A stretch of DNA of 64,000 bases from Polaromonas sp. (lineage in GTDB: Bacteria; Pseudomonadota; Gammaproteobacteria; Burkholderiales; Burkholderiaceae_C): NCBI GenBank assembly GCA_028291985.1, contig JAQGNE010000063.1:83135-147134 (forward strand). Direction: 5' to 3'. The stretch's first letter is position 1. Every line of letters begins with the position of its first letter. Under the pieces are notes generated by a model. The model worked only from the letters and a program-made list of their open reading frames with translations, was not told the origin of the DNA and did not search any database. The position numbers were made by a program, and so were the translations under genes. This document shows positions 46,780 to 54,814 of this stretch, in pieces.

Positions 46780-48105
46780 TCAAAACGTATACCCGACGCG
46801 GGTTTCGTTGCCTTCGATCTCGTCGAGCAGTACCATCAGCGGGCCGAGCTGGCGGTAGCGTGCGCAGGTGGCACGCACATACTTGATGAAGCGCGGCGTG
46901 TCCGCCAGGTAGCGCGGCTTGCCGTCACGCAGGGTAAGCCGCGCAAAGATGCCCAGAATCTTGAGGTGGCGCTGCAGGCCCATCCATTCCACCCCGCGGT
47001 AGAACTCGCCAAAATCATCGCCCACCGGCAAGCCCGCCTTGCGCGCTTTTTGCCAGTAGCGCACTGTGATGTCCAGCACAAAGTCTTCTTCCCAGCTGAG
47101 GAAGGCATCGCGCATCAGGCTGGCGATGTCGTAGGTGATCGGGCCGTAAACCGCGTCTTGGAAATCCAGTATCCCAAGCCTGTTGTCGAGCGGTGAAGCT
47201 TCGTCTCGTTCTTTCACAGCAGGGGCCGCGGCTTCGAGGCCGCTTGAGTGGGCTCGGACAGCCTCCAGATGCGCTGACTCCGGCCGCATGGCGCCCTGCA
47301 AGGGCAGGGCAGCACGCGCAGCAACAAGCGTGGGGGCCATTAGATTCCGGGCCATGAAGTCGCGGTGCACATACACCCGCGCGCCGTTGAGCGACTGCAG
47401 GTTGCTGGCCTTGATCAGCCCAAACGCATGGTCCAGCGTTGCCTGCGCGTCGGCGTCCAGCGTGATGCCGCGGTACTGGCGTACATACCAGTCCGGAAAC
47501 AGCGCGAGCTCGCGAGACAGCAGGGCGTCGTCATACGGCGGCAGCACACCCGAGGCCGACGCCAGCTGCCAGCGCACCAGCGCATCTACGGCGTCGATGT
47601 ACAAATTTTCGTGCGCGTTGGTGGGCACGGACGAAGCCGTAGGGTTGGCGCTTGCCGGCGCTGCAAGGTTTGCCTGGATGGCATCCATCATGGTCTGCGT
47701 GCCAAGGTCTGTCAGCAGCATGAAGCCAGCCGCCTGGTCCCAGGCGAGCACGCGTGGCGCGCTCAAGCCCGCGTCAGCCATCAGTTCTGCAACATGCACA
47801 AAGGACGCGCAGTCTTCCTTGTCGGGCGGCGCGTCCATGATGATGTAGCTGCCGGTGGGGCTTTGCGCCGCATCGACGCGGAAATAGCGGCGAAAGCTGG
47901 CATCTGCCGACGCCAGGCGGGCGCTTGCCGGTGCGATGCCCTGTGCGCGAGCCAGACCGGACAGCCAGGCTTCGAAGGCGGCCGCACGGTCCTTGTCGGC
48001 CCAGTGGATGGCAGCGCCAGCCACTGCAGCGTGGGCGGTTTCTTCGCCTGTTTCAGTGCCGATGACGATGTCGGGGATCATGTCTGGGGTGATGTCGGGA
48101 ACCAT
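46780..48105 (-). CDS. AmgK-like sugar kinase (APH fold) with in-frame repeat insertion
   Basis: The aminoglycoside-phosphotransferase fold is seen from SADASFRRYFRVD, YIIMDAPPDKEDCASFVHVA, LLTDLGTQTMMDAI, the catalytic loop YVHRDFMARNLM and the metal motif LGILDFQDAVYGPITYDIASLMRDAF (in parts). AmgK kinases phosphorylate MurNAc/GlcNAc in cell-wall recycling; the position next to divergent lptD supports this, though murU is not adjacent. About 50 residues ([17 protein letters not shown] then a Glu/Ala-rich run to ERDEASP) separate HRDFMARNLM from LGILDFQDAV, where relatives have only a few. Start uncertain: ATG 48105 is chosen, 48081 is possible, and the frame is open to 48249. Confidence 0.82.
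   Translation of the reverse strand: MVPDITPDMIPDIVIGTETGEETAHAAVAGAAIHWADKDRAAAFEAWLSGLARAQGIAPASARLASADASFRRYFRVDAAQSPTGSYIIMDAPPDKEDCASFVHVAELMADAGLSAPRVLAWDQAAGFMLLTDLGTQTMMDAIQANLAAPASANPTASSVPTNAHENLYIDAVDALVRWQLASASGVLPPYDDALLSRELALFPDWYVRQYRGITLDADAQATLDHAFGLIKASNLQSLNGARVYVHRDFMARNLMAPTLVAARAALPLQGAMRPESAHLEAVRAHSSGLEAAAPAVKERDEASPLDNRLGILDFQDAVYGPITYDIASLMRDAFLSWEEDFVLDITVRYWQKARKAGLPVGDDFGEFYRGVEWMGLQRHLKILGIFARLTLRDGKPRYLADTPRFIKYVRATCARYRQLGPLMVLLDEIEGNETRVGYTF
47293..47338. repeat. GC-rich repeat (84-bp family), partial copy in the kinase gene
   Basis: gcagcacgcgcagcaacaagcgtgggggcc matches the end of the metX unit (gcgacaagcgtgggggcc). Here it runs opposite to the gene, so it is translated from its other strand as [12 protein letters not shown]. 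Confidence 0.78.
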
Positions 48106-48308
48106 GTCGGGTGAGGCTGTCCTGCAGCAGTGGTGAGGTGTGTGGCGTGCCGTTTTCGGTAACCGGGTGAGATGCCGGCCTGCTTGGGGCCCAGCACCAA
48201 AGCCTGGCTGGCACCTTCGGCCTTGCACCCGGTCCGCCGGTGCGGCCACAAAAATGGGTCATGGATAATCGGCGCTGATTTTACAAACGGGTTTACCTCA
48301 TATTAACG

Positions 48309-50744
48309 ATGCAGAGCGCATCCCCATCGTCCTTTGCGCTGTCGCCAGTGCCTCATGCCGTGCTGTGCCTGGCAGCATGGCTGTCGCTGGCCGCGGCGTC
48401 TGCCGGTCTGGCCCCGCCGGCTTATGCGCAGCCCGCCGCCACCCAGGCGCCCACCGTGGAGGCAGCGCCAGAGGCGGCGCCAGCGCTCAAAACCACGCCC
48501 TTGCTGGCGGAAACCCCACCCGAAGGACCTGGCAACGAGGTACCGACCTTCCTGTTCGGTGACAGGCTGTCGGGCCGGCCCAATCTTGAAACCGTGATTG
48601 ACGGCAGCGCCGAATTGCGCCGCGGCCCAACCTCCATCCGGGCCGATCGGATGGAGTATTACCAGCCCGACGACACCGCCAAGGCCACCGGCAATGTGCG
48701 CATCAATGCATCCGGCAACCGCTACCAGGGTCAGGAACTGCAAATCAGGCTGGACACGTTCGAAGGTTTTTTCACCCAGCCCGGTTACCAGTTTCTGGCC
48801 AATGGCGGCAACGGCCAGGCCAGGCGCATCGACTTCATCGATGACAAGCGGCTGATTGCCCGCGATGCCGACTACACCACCTGCGAGCGCAACGACGAAG
48901 CCAGCTGGAAGCCCGCCTGGCAGCTGACCGGTACCAGCTTCCGGTTTGACCAGGAGACCGAAACCGGAACCGCCACCGGCGCCGTGCTGCGCTTCAAGGA
49001 CGTGCCGATCATGGCGTTTCCGACCATCAGCTTTCCACTCAGCGACAAGCGCAAGTCCGGCCTGCTGCCGCCCAGCGTCGGCCTGGACAGCACCAGCGGT
49101 TTTCAGTTCAGCCAGCCTTATTACCTGAACATTGCGCCGAACCGCGACGCCACCATCACGCCCACATTGATGACCAAGCGCGGCGTTGATCTGGGCGGCG
49201 AATACCGCTATCTGGAAGACGACTACACCGGCCAGGCCAATATCAACTACATGCCTGGCGACAAGCTACGCAACCGTGACCGCTGGTCGTACGCGCTGCT
49301 GCACAGTGGCGTGATCGACTCGCGTGTTCCTGGCATCGGCAACCTGGGGCTCAACCTGAACCTCAACCGCGTCAGTGACAACGACTACTGGCGCGATTTT
49401 TCACGCGCTGGCACATCGCTGACCGAGCGGCTGTTGGCCAGCGAAGCTACGCTGAGCTGGGGCCGCGGGTATTTTTCAGCCGCTGCCAGGGCGCTCAAGT
49501 GGCAGACCTTGCAGGACCCCCTGTCGCCCATCGTGCCGCCGTATGACCGTCTGCCGCAATTAACTGCCGCCTACACCCGGGTCAATGCACCGATCGGCAG
49601 CCTGGGCGGTTTCGACTGGTCGCTGGATGGCGACTACACCCGCTTTTCGGCTGACAAGGCCCTGACCCTGCAGCCCAACAGCGACCGTGCGGTGACGCGT
49701 GCACAGTTGAGCCGGCCGTTTATTGCGCCCGGATGGTTCATCACGCCCAAGGTGCAGTTGCATGCCGCCAGCTACCGCTTTGACGCGCCTCTGGCCAACG
49801 GGCAAACCACCGCATCGCGCGTGGTGCCCACTTTCAGCCTGGACAGCGGCCTGCAGTTTGAACGCGCGGCCAGCTTTCTGGGTCGCAGCTTTACGCAGAC
49901 ACTGGAGCCACGCGCGTTTTATGTGCGCACGCCCTACCGCGACCAGAGCCTGCTGCCCAATTACGACTCGGGCGCGAATGACTTCAATTTCGCCACCATC
50001 TACACCGAAAACGAGTTCGTCGGCAACGACCGGATTTCCGACGCCAACCTGCTGACGCTGGGCGTCACGTCCCGCCTGATCGACCCGGACACTGGCGCCG
50101 AGGCGGTCCGTTTCGGTGTAGCGCAGCGCCTGCGGTTTGATGACCAGCGCGTGACCCTGCCCGGCGTGCTGCCGGTCAATGACCGGATCAGCGATCTGCT
50201 GTTGGGCACGTCGATCAACTGGGTGCCGCAATGGACCTTTGACAGCACCGTGCAGTACAACCCCAAGACCAAGCGGTCCGAGCGCAGCACCTTCGGCGCG
50301 CGCTATTCGCCCGGCAATTACCGCGTGGTGAGCGCGGCGCTCCGGCGCCAGCGCGACGTCAGCAACCTGGTCGATGTGGCTTGGCAATGGCCCATCAACG
50401 ACCTGTGGGGCGACAAAGGCCAAAACCTTGGCGCCGGGCAGGGCCAGGGCGGCGGGCGCTACTATGGCGTGGGCAGGCTGAACTACAGCATCCCCGAGCG
50501 AAAACTGGTCGATGCGGTGCTGGGTGTTGAATATGATGGCTGTTGCTGGATCGGGCGAGTGGTGCTGCAACGCTCGCAAAGCAGCACAGCGTCGTCGAAC
50601 ACGCGCATCCTGTTCCAGCTGGAGCTGGTCGGTTTTTCCCGGCTGGGCTCCAATCCGCTGCAAACCCTGAGAACCAATATTCCGCGTTACCAGTCACTGC
50701 GTGAGCAGGGGACATCGCCAAGCCGCTTTACCACCTATGACTAA
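48309..50744 (+). CDS. lptD: LPS-assembly protein LptD
   Basis: LptD with LptE inserts LPS into the outer membrane. The 811-residue protein has a signal peptide ending near PAYAQP, an OstA-like N-terminal domain (about 95-220; IRADRMEYYQPDDTAKATGNVRI), and a large 26-strand beta-barrel with KSGLLPPSVGLDSTSGFQFSQPYY. The conserved Cys pair in YDGCCWIGRVVLQR is near the end. It is followed by surA with an overlap, a standard pairing. Confidence 0.96.
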   Translation: MQSASPSSFALSPVPHAVLCLAAWLSLAAASAGLAPPAYAQPAATQAPTVEAAPEAAPALKTTPLLAETPPEGPGNEVPTFLFGDRLSGRPNLETVIDGSAELRRGPTSIRADRMEYYQPDDTAKATGNVRINASGNRYQGQELQIRLDTFEGFFTQPGYQFLANGGNGQARRIDFIDDKRLIARDADYTTCERNDEASWKPAWQLTGTSFRFDQETETGTATGAVLRFKDVPIMAFPTISFPLSDKRKSGLLPPSVGLDSTSGFQFSQPYYLNIAPNRDATITPTLMTKRGVDLGGEYRYLEDDYTGQANINYMPGDKLRNRDRWSYALLHSGVIDSRVPGIGNLGLNLNLNRVSDNDYWRDFSRAGTSLTERLLASEATLSWGRGYFSAAARALKWQTLQDPLSPIVPPYDRLPQLTAAYTRVNAPIGSLGGFDWSLDGDYTRFSADKALTLQPNSDRAVTRAQLSRPFIAPGWFITPKVQLHAASYRFDAPLANGQTTASRVVPTFSLDSGLQFERAASFLGRSFTQTLEPRAFYVRTPYRDQSLLPNYDSGANDFNFATIYTENEFVGNDRISDANLLTLGVTSRLIDPDTGAEAVRFGVAQRLRFDDQRVTLPGVLPVNDRISDLLLGTSINWVPQWTFDSTVQYNPKTKRSERSTFGARYSPGNYRVVSAALRRQRDVSNLVDVAWQWPINDLWGDKGQNLGAGQGQGGGRYYGVGRLNYSIPERKLVDAVLGVEYDGCCWIGRVVLQRSQSSTASSNTRILFQLELVGFSRLGSNPLQTLRTNIPRYQSLREQGTSPSRFTTYD

Positions 50745-52176
50745 ACACTGCCGCCCTGATCGACCTGCTGCCCGACCTGTTTTACGCGGCGCGCTGGCAG
50801 GCGTCTCGCTCGCCAGCCTGCTGTTGCTGTCCAGCTTTGGCGTGGCTGCCCAGGGTCTGAAACCGTCCACGCAGTTACGGACGCCCAGCACCAGCCTCGG
50901 CGGCAATACCCCGGCTGGTAGCAGCGGAGGCACGCCAGCAGCGCAGCGGCAAGCCGACTTCATCGTCGCGGTCGTCAATTCGGACCCTATCACCAACAAC
51001 GAGGTGCGCGCCAGGCTGCTCCGCGCCGAGCAGCAGCTGACCCAGCAGGGTGCGCCGCTGCCGCCGCGCCGGGAAATGGTGGCCCAGGTGCTGGAGCGCT
51101 TGATCAGCGACAAGGCCCAGCTGCAGCTGGCACGCCAGTCGGGCATCCGGGTGGACGAAAACGCCATTGATAATGCGCAGCTGGCCGTCGCGCGGCAAAA
51201 CCAGGTAACGGTAGAAGAATTGCGTCGGCGCCTGGTGGCCGACGGCATCTCATACACGCAATTTCGCGCCGACCTGAGTGACGAGATCATGGTGAGCCGC
51301 CTGCGCCAGCGCGAGGTAGAGCCCCGCGTGACGGTGACCGAGCAGGAGATAGACCAGTTTCTGCGCGAGCAGGATGGTGGCGGCGACCCGTCTGCGCTGG
51401 AGCTCAATCTGGCGCAGATCCTGATTGCCGTGCCTGAAAACGCCAGTCCCCAGCAGGTGGCAACGCTGCAGGCAACCGCCCAGCGCGCGGCCACCCGGGC
51501 CCGGGAGGGCGCTGATTTTGCAGCGCTTGTGACTGAATATTCGCAGGCGCCTGATCGTCAGCCGGGCGGGCAGCTGGGACTGCGCGGTGCCGATCGCTAT
51601 CCGCCGCTTTTTGTCGAAGCGACACAAAATCTGCGCAGCGGCGACATTGCAGGCCCGGTACGCAGCGGCGCAGGTTTTCACGTCCTGAAGGTGATCGAGA
51701 AGAAACAAGCCGGGACGCCCAGCGCCAGCATCAACCAGACGCGTGCACGCCATATTTTGCTGCGCGTAACGCCGCAGCTGACCGAGCAGGCTGCAATCGC
51801 CCGCCTGGCCGACATGAAAAAACGCATCCTTGCGGGCCAGGCGGATTTTGCTGCGCTGGCGCGCGAAAACAGCGAGGACGGGTCTGCCAAGGAGGGTGGT
51901 GACCTGGGCTGGGCCAATCCCGGCATGTTTGTGCCTGAGTTCGAGCAGGCGATGGACAGACTGGCACCGGGGCAGATTTCCGACCCGCTGATATCACGCT
52001 TTGGTGTGCACCTGATTCAAGTGAACGAGCGCCGCGAGAACAAGCTCTCCAGCCGCGAGCAGCGGGAACTGGCACGCAACGCGCTGCGCGAGAAAAAATT
52101 GCAGGAAGCCTATGCGCTGTGGGCTCAGGAAGTGCGGGGCCGGGCATATGTGGAGTACCGCGAGCCTCCGCAGTGA
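50737..52176 (+). CDS. surA: Periplasmic chaperone/peptidyl-prolyl isomerase SurA
   Basis: SurA carries unfolded outer-membrane proteins, including LptD, across the periplasm. The 479-residue product from ATG 50737 overlaps the lptD end by eight bases. It has a signal peptide (LASLLLLSSFGVAAQG), the N-terminal chaperone domain (IVAVVNSDPITNNEVRARL) and two parvulin domains (about 215-315 and 335-435, GADFAALVTEYSQAPDRQPGGQLG and QADFAALARENSEDGSAKEGGDLGWA). The C-terminal helix folds back on the N-domain. Confidence 0.95.
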   Translation: MTKHCRPDRPAARPVLRGALAGVSLASLLLLSSFGVAAQGLKPSTQLRTPSTSLGGNTPAGSSGGTPAAQRQADFIVAVVNSDPITNNEVRARLLRAEQQLTQQGAPLPPRREMVAQVLERLISDKAQLQLARQSGIRVDENAIDNAQLAVARQNQVTVEELRRRLVADGISYTQFRADLSDEIMVSRLRQREVEPRVTVTEQEIDQFLREQDGGGDPSALELNLAQILIAVPENASPQQVATLQATAQRAATRAREGADFAALVTEYSQAPDRQPGGQLGLRGADRYPPLFVEATQNLRSGDIAGPVRSGAGFHVLKVIEKKQAGTPSASINQTRARHILLRVTPQLTEQAAIARLADMKKRILAGQADFAALARENSEDGSAKEGGDLGWANPGMFVPEFEQAMDRLAPGQISDPLISRFGVHLIQVNERRENKLSSREQRELARNALREKKLQEAYALWAQEVRGRAYVEYREPPQ

Positions 52177-52180
52177 ATGT

Positions 52181-52440
52181 GGCCCCACGGTCGCTCACTG
52201 CGTGTAGCTCCCCGCCTCCCAGGAGAGCCGGTGCGCCTGCGGTCTGGCGAAGCCAGTCCCGCGCTCCTGCTTAAACGGAGACGAGCCCTTACGGTTGCGC
52301 ACCGCGTGTCGCTCCCAACCCTTCGACGGGCTCAAGATAGACCAAAGCCCGCATCTGCTATTCCTGCTCCCTCTCCCCGTGGCAGAGGACGGGTGTGAGG
52401 GCTGGCGGTAGTGGTGCTCGCTGCGTTTCAAAAAACCTGC
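52181..52440. repeat. Cluster of three dispersed repeat families between surA and rsmA
   Basis: Three elements are strung together: a degenerate 84-bp-family copy in reverse (tggccccacggtcgctcactgcg, 52181 onward), a cttcgacgggctcaagatag element (52311-52330) and ctccctctccccgtggcaga followed by ggacgggtgtgaggg (52368-52402), which resembles a common REP-type palindrome. No gene is present in this 380-base gap. Confidence 0.7.
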
Positions 52441-52458
52441 CACCATTCAAGTTTAAGC

Positions 52459-52513
52459 AAAATAGGCCTCTAGCCCTTACATGCCGTGGTAATCAGCTAT
52501 TAAAACAATAGCG
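52459..52513. repeat. AT-rich hairpin repeat, copy 8
   Basis: aaaataggcctctagccctta, then gtaatcagctattaaaacaatagc. The clearest match, in reverse, to the copy inside mnmE. It lies 43 bases before rsmA. Confidence 0.88.
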
Positions 52514-52555
52514 TTTGGATGAAGACGGTGCATCGAGCCCAAATACGCGACCAAC

Positions 52556-53347
52556 ATGAAACACATTCCCCGTAAACGCTTTGGCCAGCATTTCCTGACT
52601 GACCGAGCCGTTATCGAAGCCATCGTACGCGCGATTGATCCCCAGCCCGGCCAGGCGATGGTGGAAATCGGTCCCGGTCTGGCTGCCATGACGCAGCCTC
52701 TTGTCGAGCGGCTCGGCCATCTGACGGTGATCGAGCTGGATCGTGACCTTGCTGTTCAGCTGCGGGCGCATCCGCAGTTGACGGTGATCGAGTCCGACGT
52801 GCTCAAGGTTGATTTTCGAATACTGGCTGCGGCCGGAATAGCGGCTGAAGGTGCGCCACAGCTCAGAGTGGTCGGCAATCTGCCCTACAACATTTCAACG
52901 CCAATTTTGTTTCATCTGCTCGATGTTGCGGATGTGGTTGAGGACCAGCATTTCATGCTTCAGAAAGAAGTGATCGACCGCATGGTGGCGCGGCCATCGA
53001 CCAGTGACTACGGGCGTTTGAGTGTGATGCTGCAGTGGCGTTACGCGATGGAAAACGTGCTCTTTGTGCCGCCGCAAAGTTTCGACCCGCCACCGCGGGT
53101 TGACAGTGCGATTGTCCGCATGGTGCCCCGCGCGGAGCCCGCCAATGTGGATGTTGCGCTGTTCAGCGAGCTGGTGCGGGTGGCCTTCAGCCAGCGGCGC
53201 AAGTTGCTTCGCCACAGTCTGGGCCGGTGGCTGGAAGGCAGACAGTTTGCAGGCCAGTTTGATGTGCAGCGGCGAGCAGAAGAAGTACCTGTAGAGCAAT
53301 TTATTGCCCTGGCCCTTGATTTGCAACGCTTGCAGGCTATCAAATAA
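52556..53347 (+). CDS. rsmA: 16S rRNA dimethyladenosine transferase RsmA (KsgA)
   Basis: RsmA dimethylates A1518 and A1519 of 16S rRNA. The 263-residue product has [10 protein letters not shown], the SAM motif [15 protein letters not shown] (about 39-53), [11 protein letters not shown] and the catalytic NLPYNIS, then [11 protein letters not shown] and a helical C-terminal domain. In many relatives pdxA lies between surA and rsmA; here only repeats occupy that gap. The stop codon lies within an AT-rich repeat-like gctatcaaataaatagc. Confidence 0.96.
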   Translation: MKHIPRKRFGQHFLTDRAVIEAIVRAIDPQPGQAMVEIGPGLAAMTQPLVERLGHLTVIELDRDLAVQLRAHPQLTVIESDVLKVDFRILAAAGIAAEGAPQLRVVGNLPYNISTPILFHLLDVADVVEDQHFMLQKEVIDRMVARPSTSDYGRLSVMLQWRYAMENVLFVPPQSFDPPPRVDSAIVRMVPRAEPANVDVALFSELVRVAFSQRRKLLRHSLGRWLEGRQFAGQFDVQRRAEEVPVEQFIALALDLQRLQAIK

Positions 53348-53381
53348 ATAGCGTATACCTGTGGCAACAGCCCGCAAAAAC

Positions 53382-53419
53382 AAAAGCCCGGTACAACCTG
53401 AAGTCGTACCGGGCTTTTT
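53382..53419 (+). terminator. Terminator after rsmA
   Basis: aagcccggtac (53384-53394) pairs with gtaccgggctt (53406-53416), an 11-bp stem followed by T residues. The minus-strand side also has a T-run, so it may also end transcripts from the barnase/barstar genes. Confidence 0.9.
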
Positions 53420-53607
53420 ATCGTCAGGAGCTTGTTAAAAAACTCAGGCGGCTGCCAGCCAGTAACCCGCATTGAAGGGGCTGCTCATGCGCAGCGCCAG
53501 CGGTGAAACATCTAGCAGCTTGTCAGTAGGCATGGCTTCTTCGCCATCTGCCACTGCCTGTTGGGCCTCATTAGCCCGATCCCCTTGGCCAATTTCCGGG
53601 GAGCGGG

Positions 53608-54057
53608 CTACAGAAAAGAATAGAAGCACCGAAACGGTATCTTTCGATCCGCCCAGTAGTCGGCTGCATCCCTGAAGATGTCCAGCAGTTGCTCGCGCGC
53701 TTCCTTATCAAACTTGGCATTCGCAGGAATCTGCTCGAGCACCACAATAAAACCGGGCTGAGGTCCTGATTTGTGTACCAGGTCCGTCATGCAGTCGTAC
53801 AGCGCATCGAAATTTTTGCCGAAATGCGACGGGAAGGTGTACTGGGCGGCAATCATGTCCAGCACGTCCTGCTTGCTCTGGGCATTGCCCAGGTTGGCGT
53901 ACAGGAAGTGCTGTTTCAACTGCGTGGCAGCATCCTGCAATTCCGGCACACGAAATGCACGTATGGATTGAACGAGATTCGGCCTGATGCCTTTCAAGGG
54001 CACGTCAGCACTGCCTTTTGAGGGCGTCTCGCTGTCCTTACGAAGTGGTGTTTCCAT
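53608..54057 (-). CDS. Barstar-family ribonuclease inhibitor
   Basis: Barstar binds and blocks barnase-type RNases. The 149-residue product from ATG 54057 has an N-terminal variable part (METPLRKDSETPS) and the barstar fold: VQSIRAFRVPELQDAA, KQDVLDMIAAQYTFPSHFGKNFDALYDCMTDL (in parts), GFIVVLEQIP, and DIFRDAADYWADRKIPFRCFYSF. The DALYDCMTDL helix is the enzyme-binding region in the family. It lies 61 bases after the RNase gene on the same strand, as in known pairs. Confidence 0.88.
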   Translation of the reverse strand: METPLRKDSETPSKGSADVPLKGIRPNLVQSIRAFRVPELQDAATQLKQHFLYANLGNAQSKQDVLDMIAAQYTFPSHFGKNFDALYDCMTDLVHKSGPQPGFIVVLEQIPANAKFDKEAREQLLDIFRDAADYWADRKIPFRCFYSFL

Positions 54058-54118
54058 CTCCGCTTCTCTTTCTCTAAAGTCTAAAAAATCCAAAATTGAC
54101 GCTCACTTTCCATTCAGT

Positions 54119-54580
54119 TCAATGAACGATTCTGCGAAAACTCGCATAGTGGTCGTCGGTGTAATAGCAGGCCTCGGGCAAAGCCGGCTTGACGCCACCA
54201 CAAACTATGCGCCGGGCTCCCCGACTTCTCTCGCCCGGGGTCCTGACGGTGTATTCACGGTAAAAACCACGTTGCCTTGCCGGAAGTATCCGCTCACGGT
54301 TTCCAAACACGGATCCGTCCTTGTCATGGCGAAACGGCCCGCCCTGATAAATCAACGCCATCATGTCCCGGCCTTGCAAGGGCAACTGGGAAACATCTAT
54401 TGCGGCTGTGGAGATTTCTGGCTGGGCCCTGGCGTGAACCGTGTTCAAACCCAGGGCCGACAGGCTGAAGATTCCAATGCAGATTCCGGTACATACAGCG
54501 ACAAGCCATGTCAGCTTCCGAATCCAGTGCTGCAAAAACCGCCTGCTCGTACTGCCAGCGCATCCGACATCGCGCAACAT
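54119..54580 (-). CDS. Barnase-like extracellular ribonuclease
   Basis: The 153-residue protein from ATG 54580 (ggaaagg upstream) has a hydrophobic N-terminal segment (LTWLVAVCTGICIGIFSLSALGL, as signal or anchor) and a guanyl-specific RNase domain: LPLQGRDMMALIYQGGPFRHDKDGSVFGNRERILP (in parts), FYREYTVRTPG with the catalytic Glu, RGARRIVCGG with the basic residues and a final DDHYASF with the catalytic His. The product is likely secreted or periplasmic and would be toxic in the cytoplasm, hence the adjacent barstar. Confidence 0.87.
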   Translation of the reverse strand: MLRDVGCAGSTSRRFLQHWIRKLTWLVAVCTGICIGIFSLSALGLNTVHARAQPEISTAAIDVSQLPLQGRDMMALIYQGGPFRHDKDGSVFGNRERILPARQRGFYREYTVRTPGERSRGARRIVCGGVKPALPEACYYTDDHYASFRRIVH

Positions 54581-54814
54581 GAAATACCTTTCCCGATTTT
54601 CAGGGCCGGACCCATCACGCATGCGCATCGAGTGAACCAGAAAAACCCGGCATCGGACAATGCCTGATGTTTCGGGTTAACCCTTAAATTTCAAGAGAGG
54701 TAGTTTGCCGCATGTCTCCGGAAAACGCAAGCCTCTGCTGAATATTTAGGCAATGCGAAAAGGGGCATATCAAATATCGACCCCATTGCCGCCACGCCTG
54801 TGTTTGAGCCAGAA

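Noticed and set aside
53444..53629. 61-codon minus-strand open frame after the barstar gene
   Set aside because: It overlaps the end of the barstar gene in another frame, has no ribosome-binding site and no recognisable pattern.
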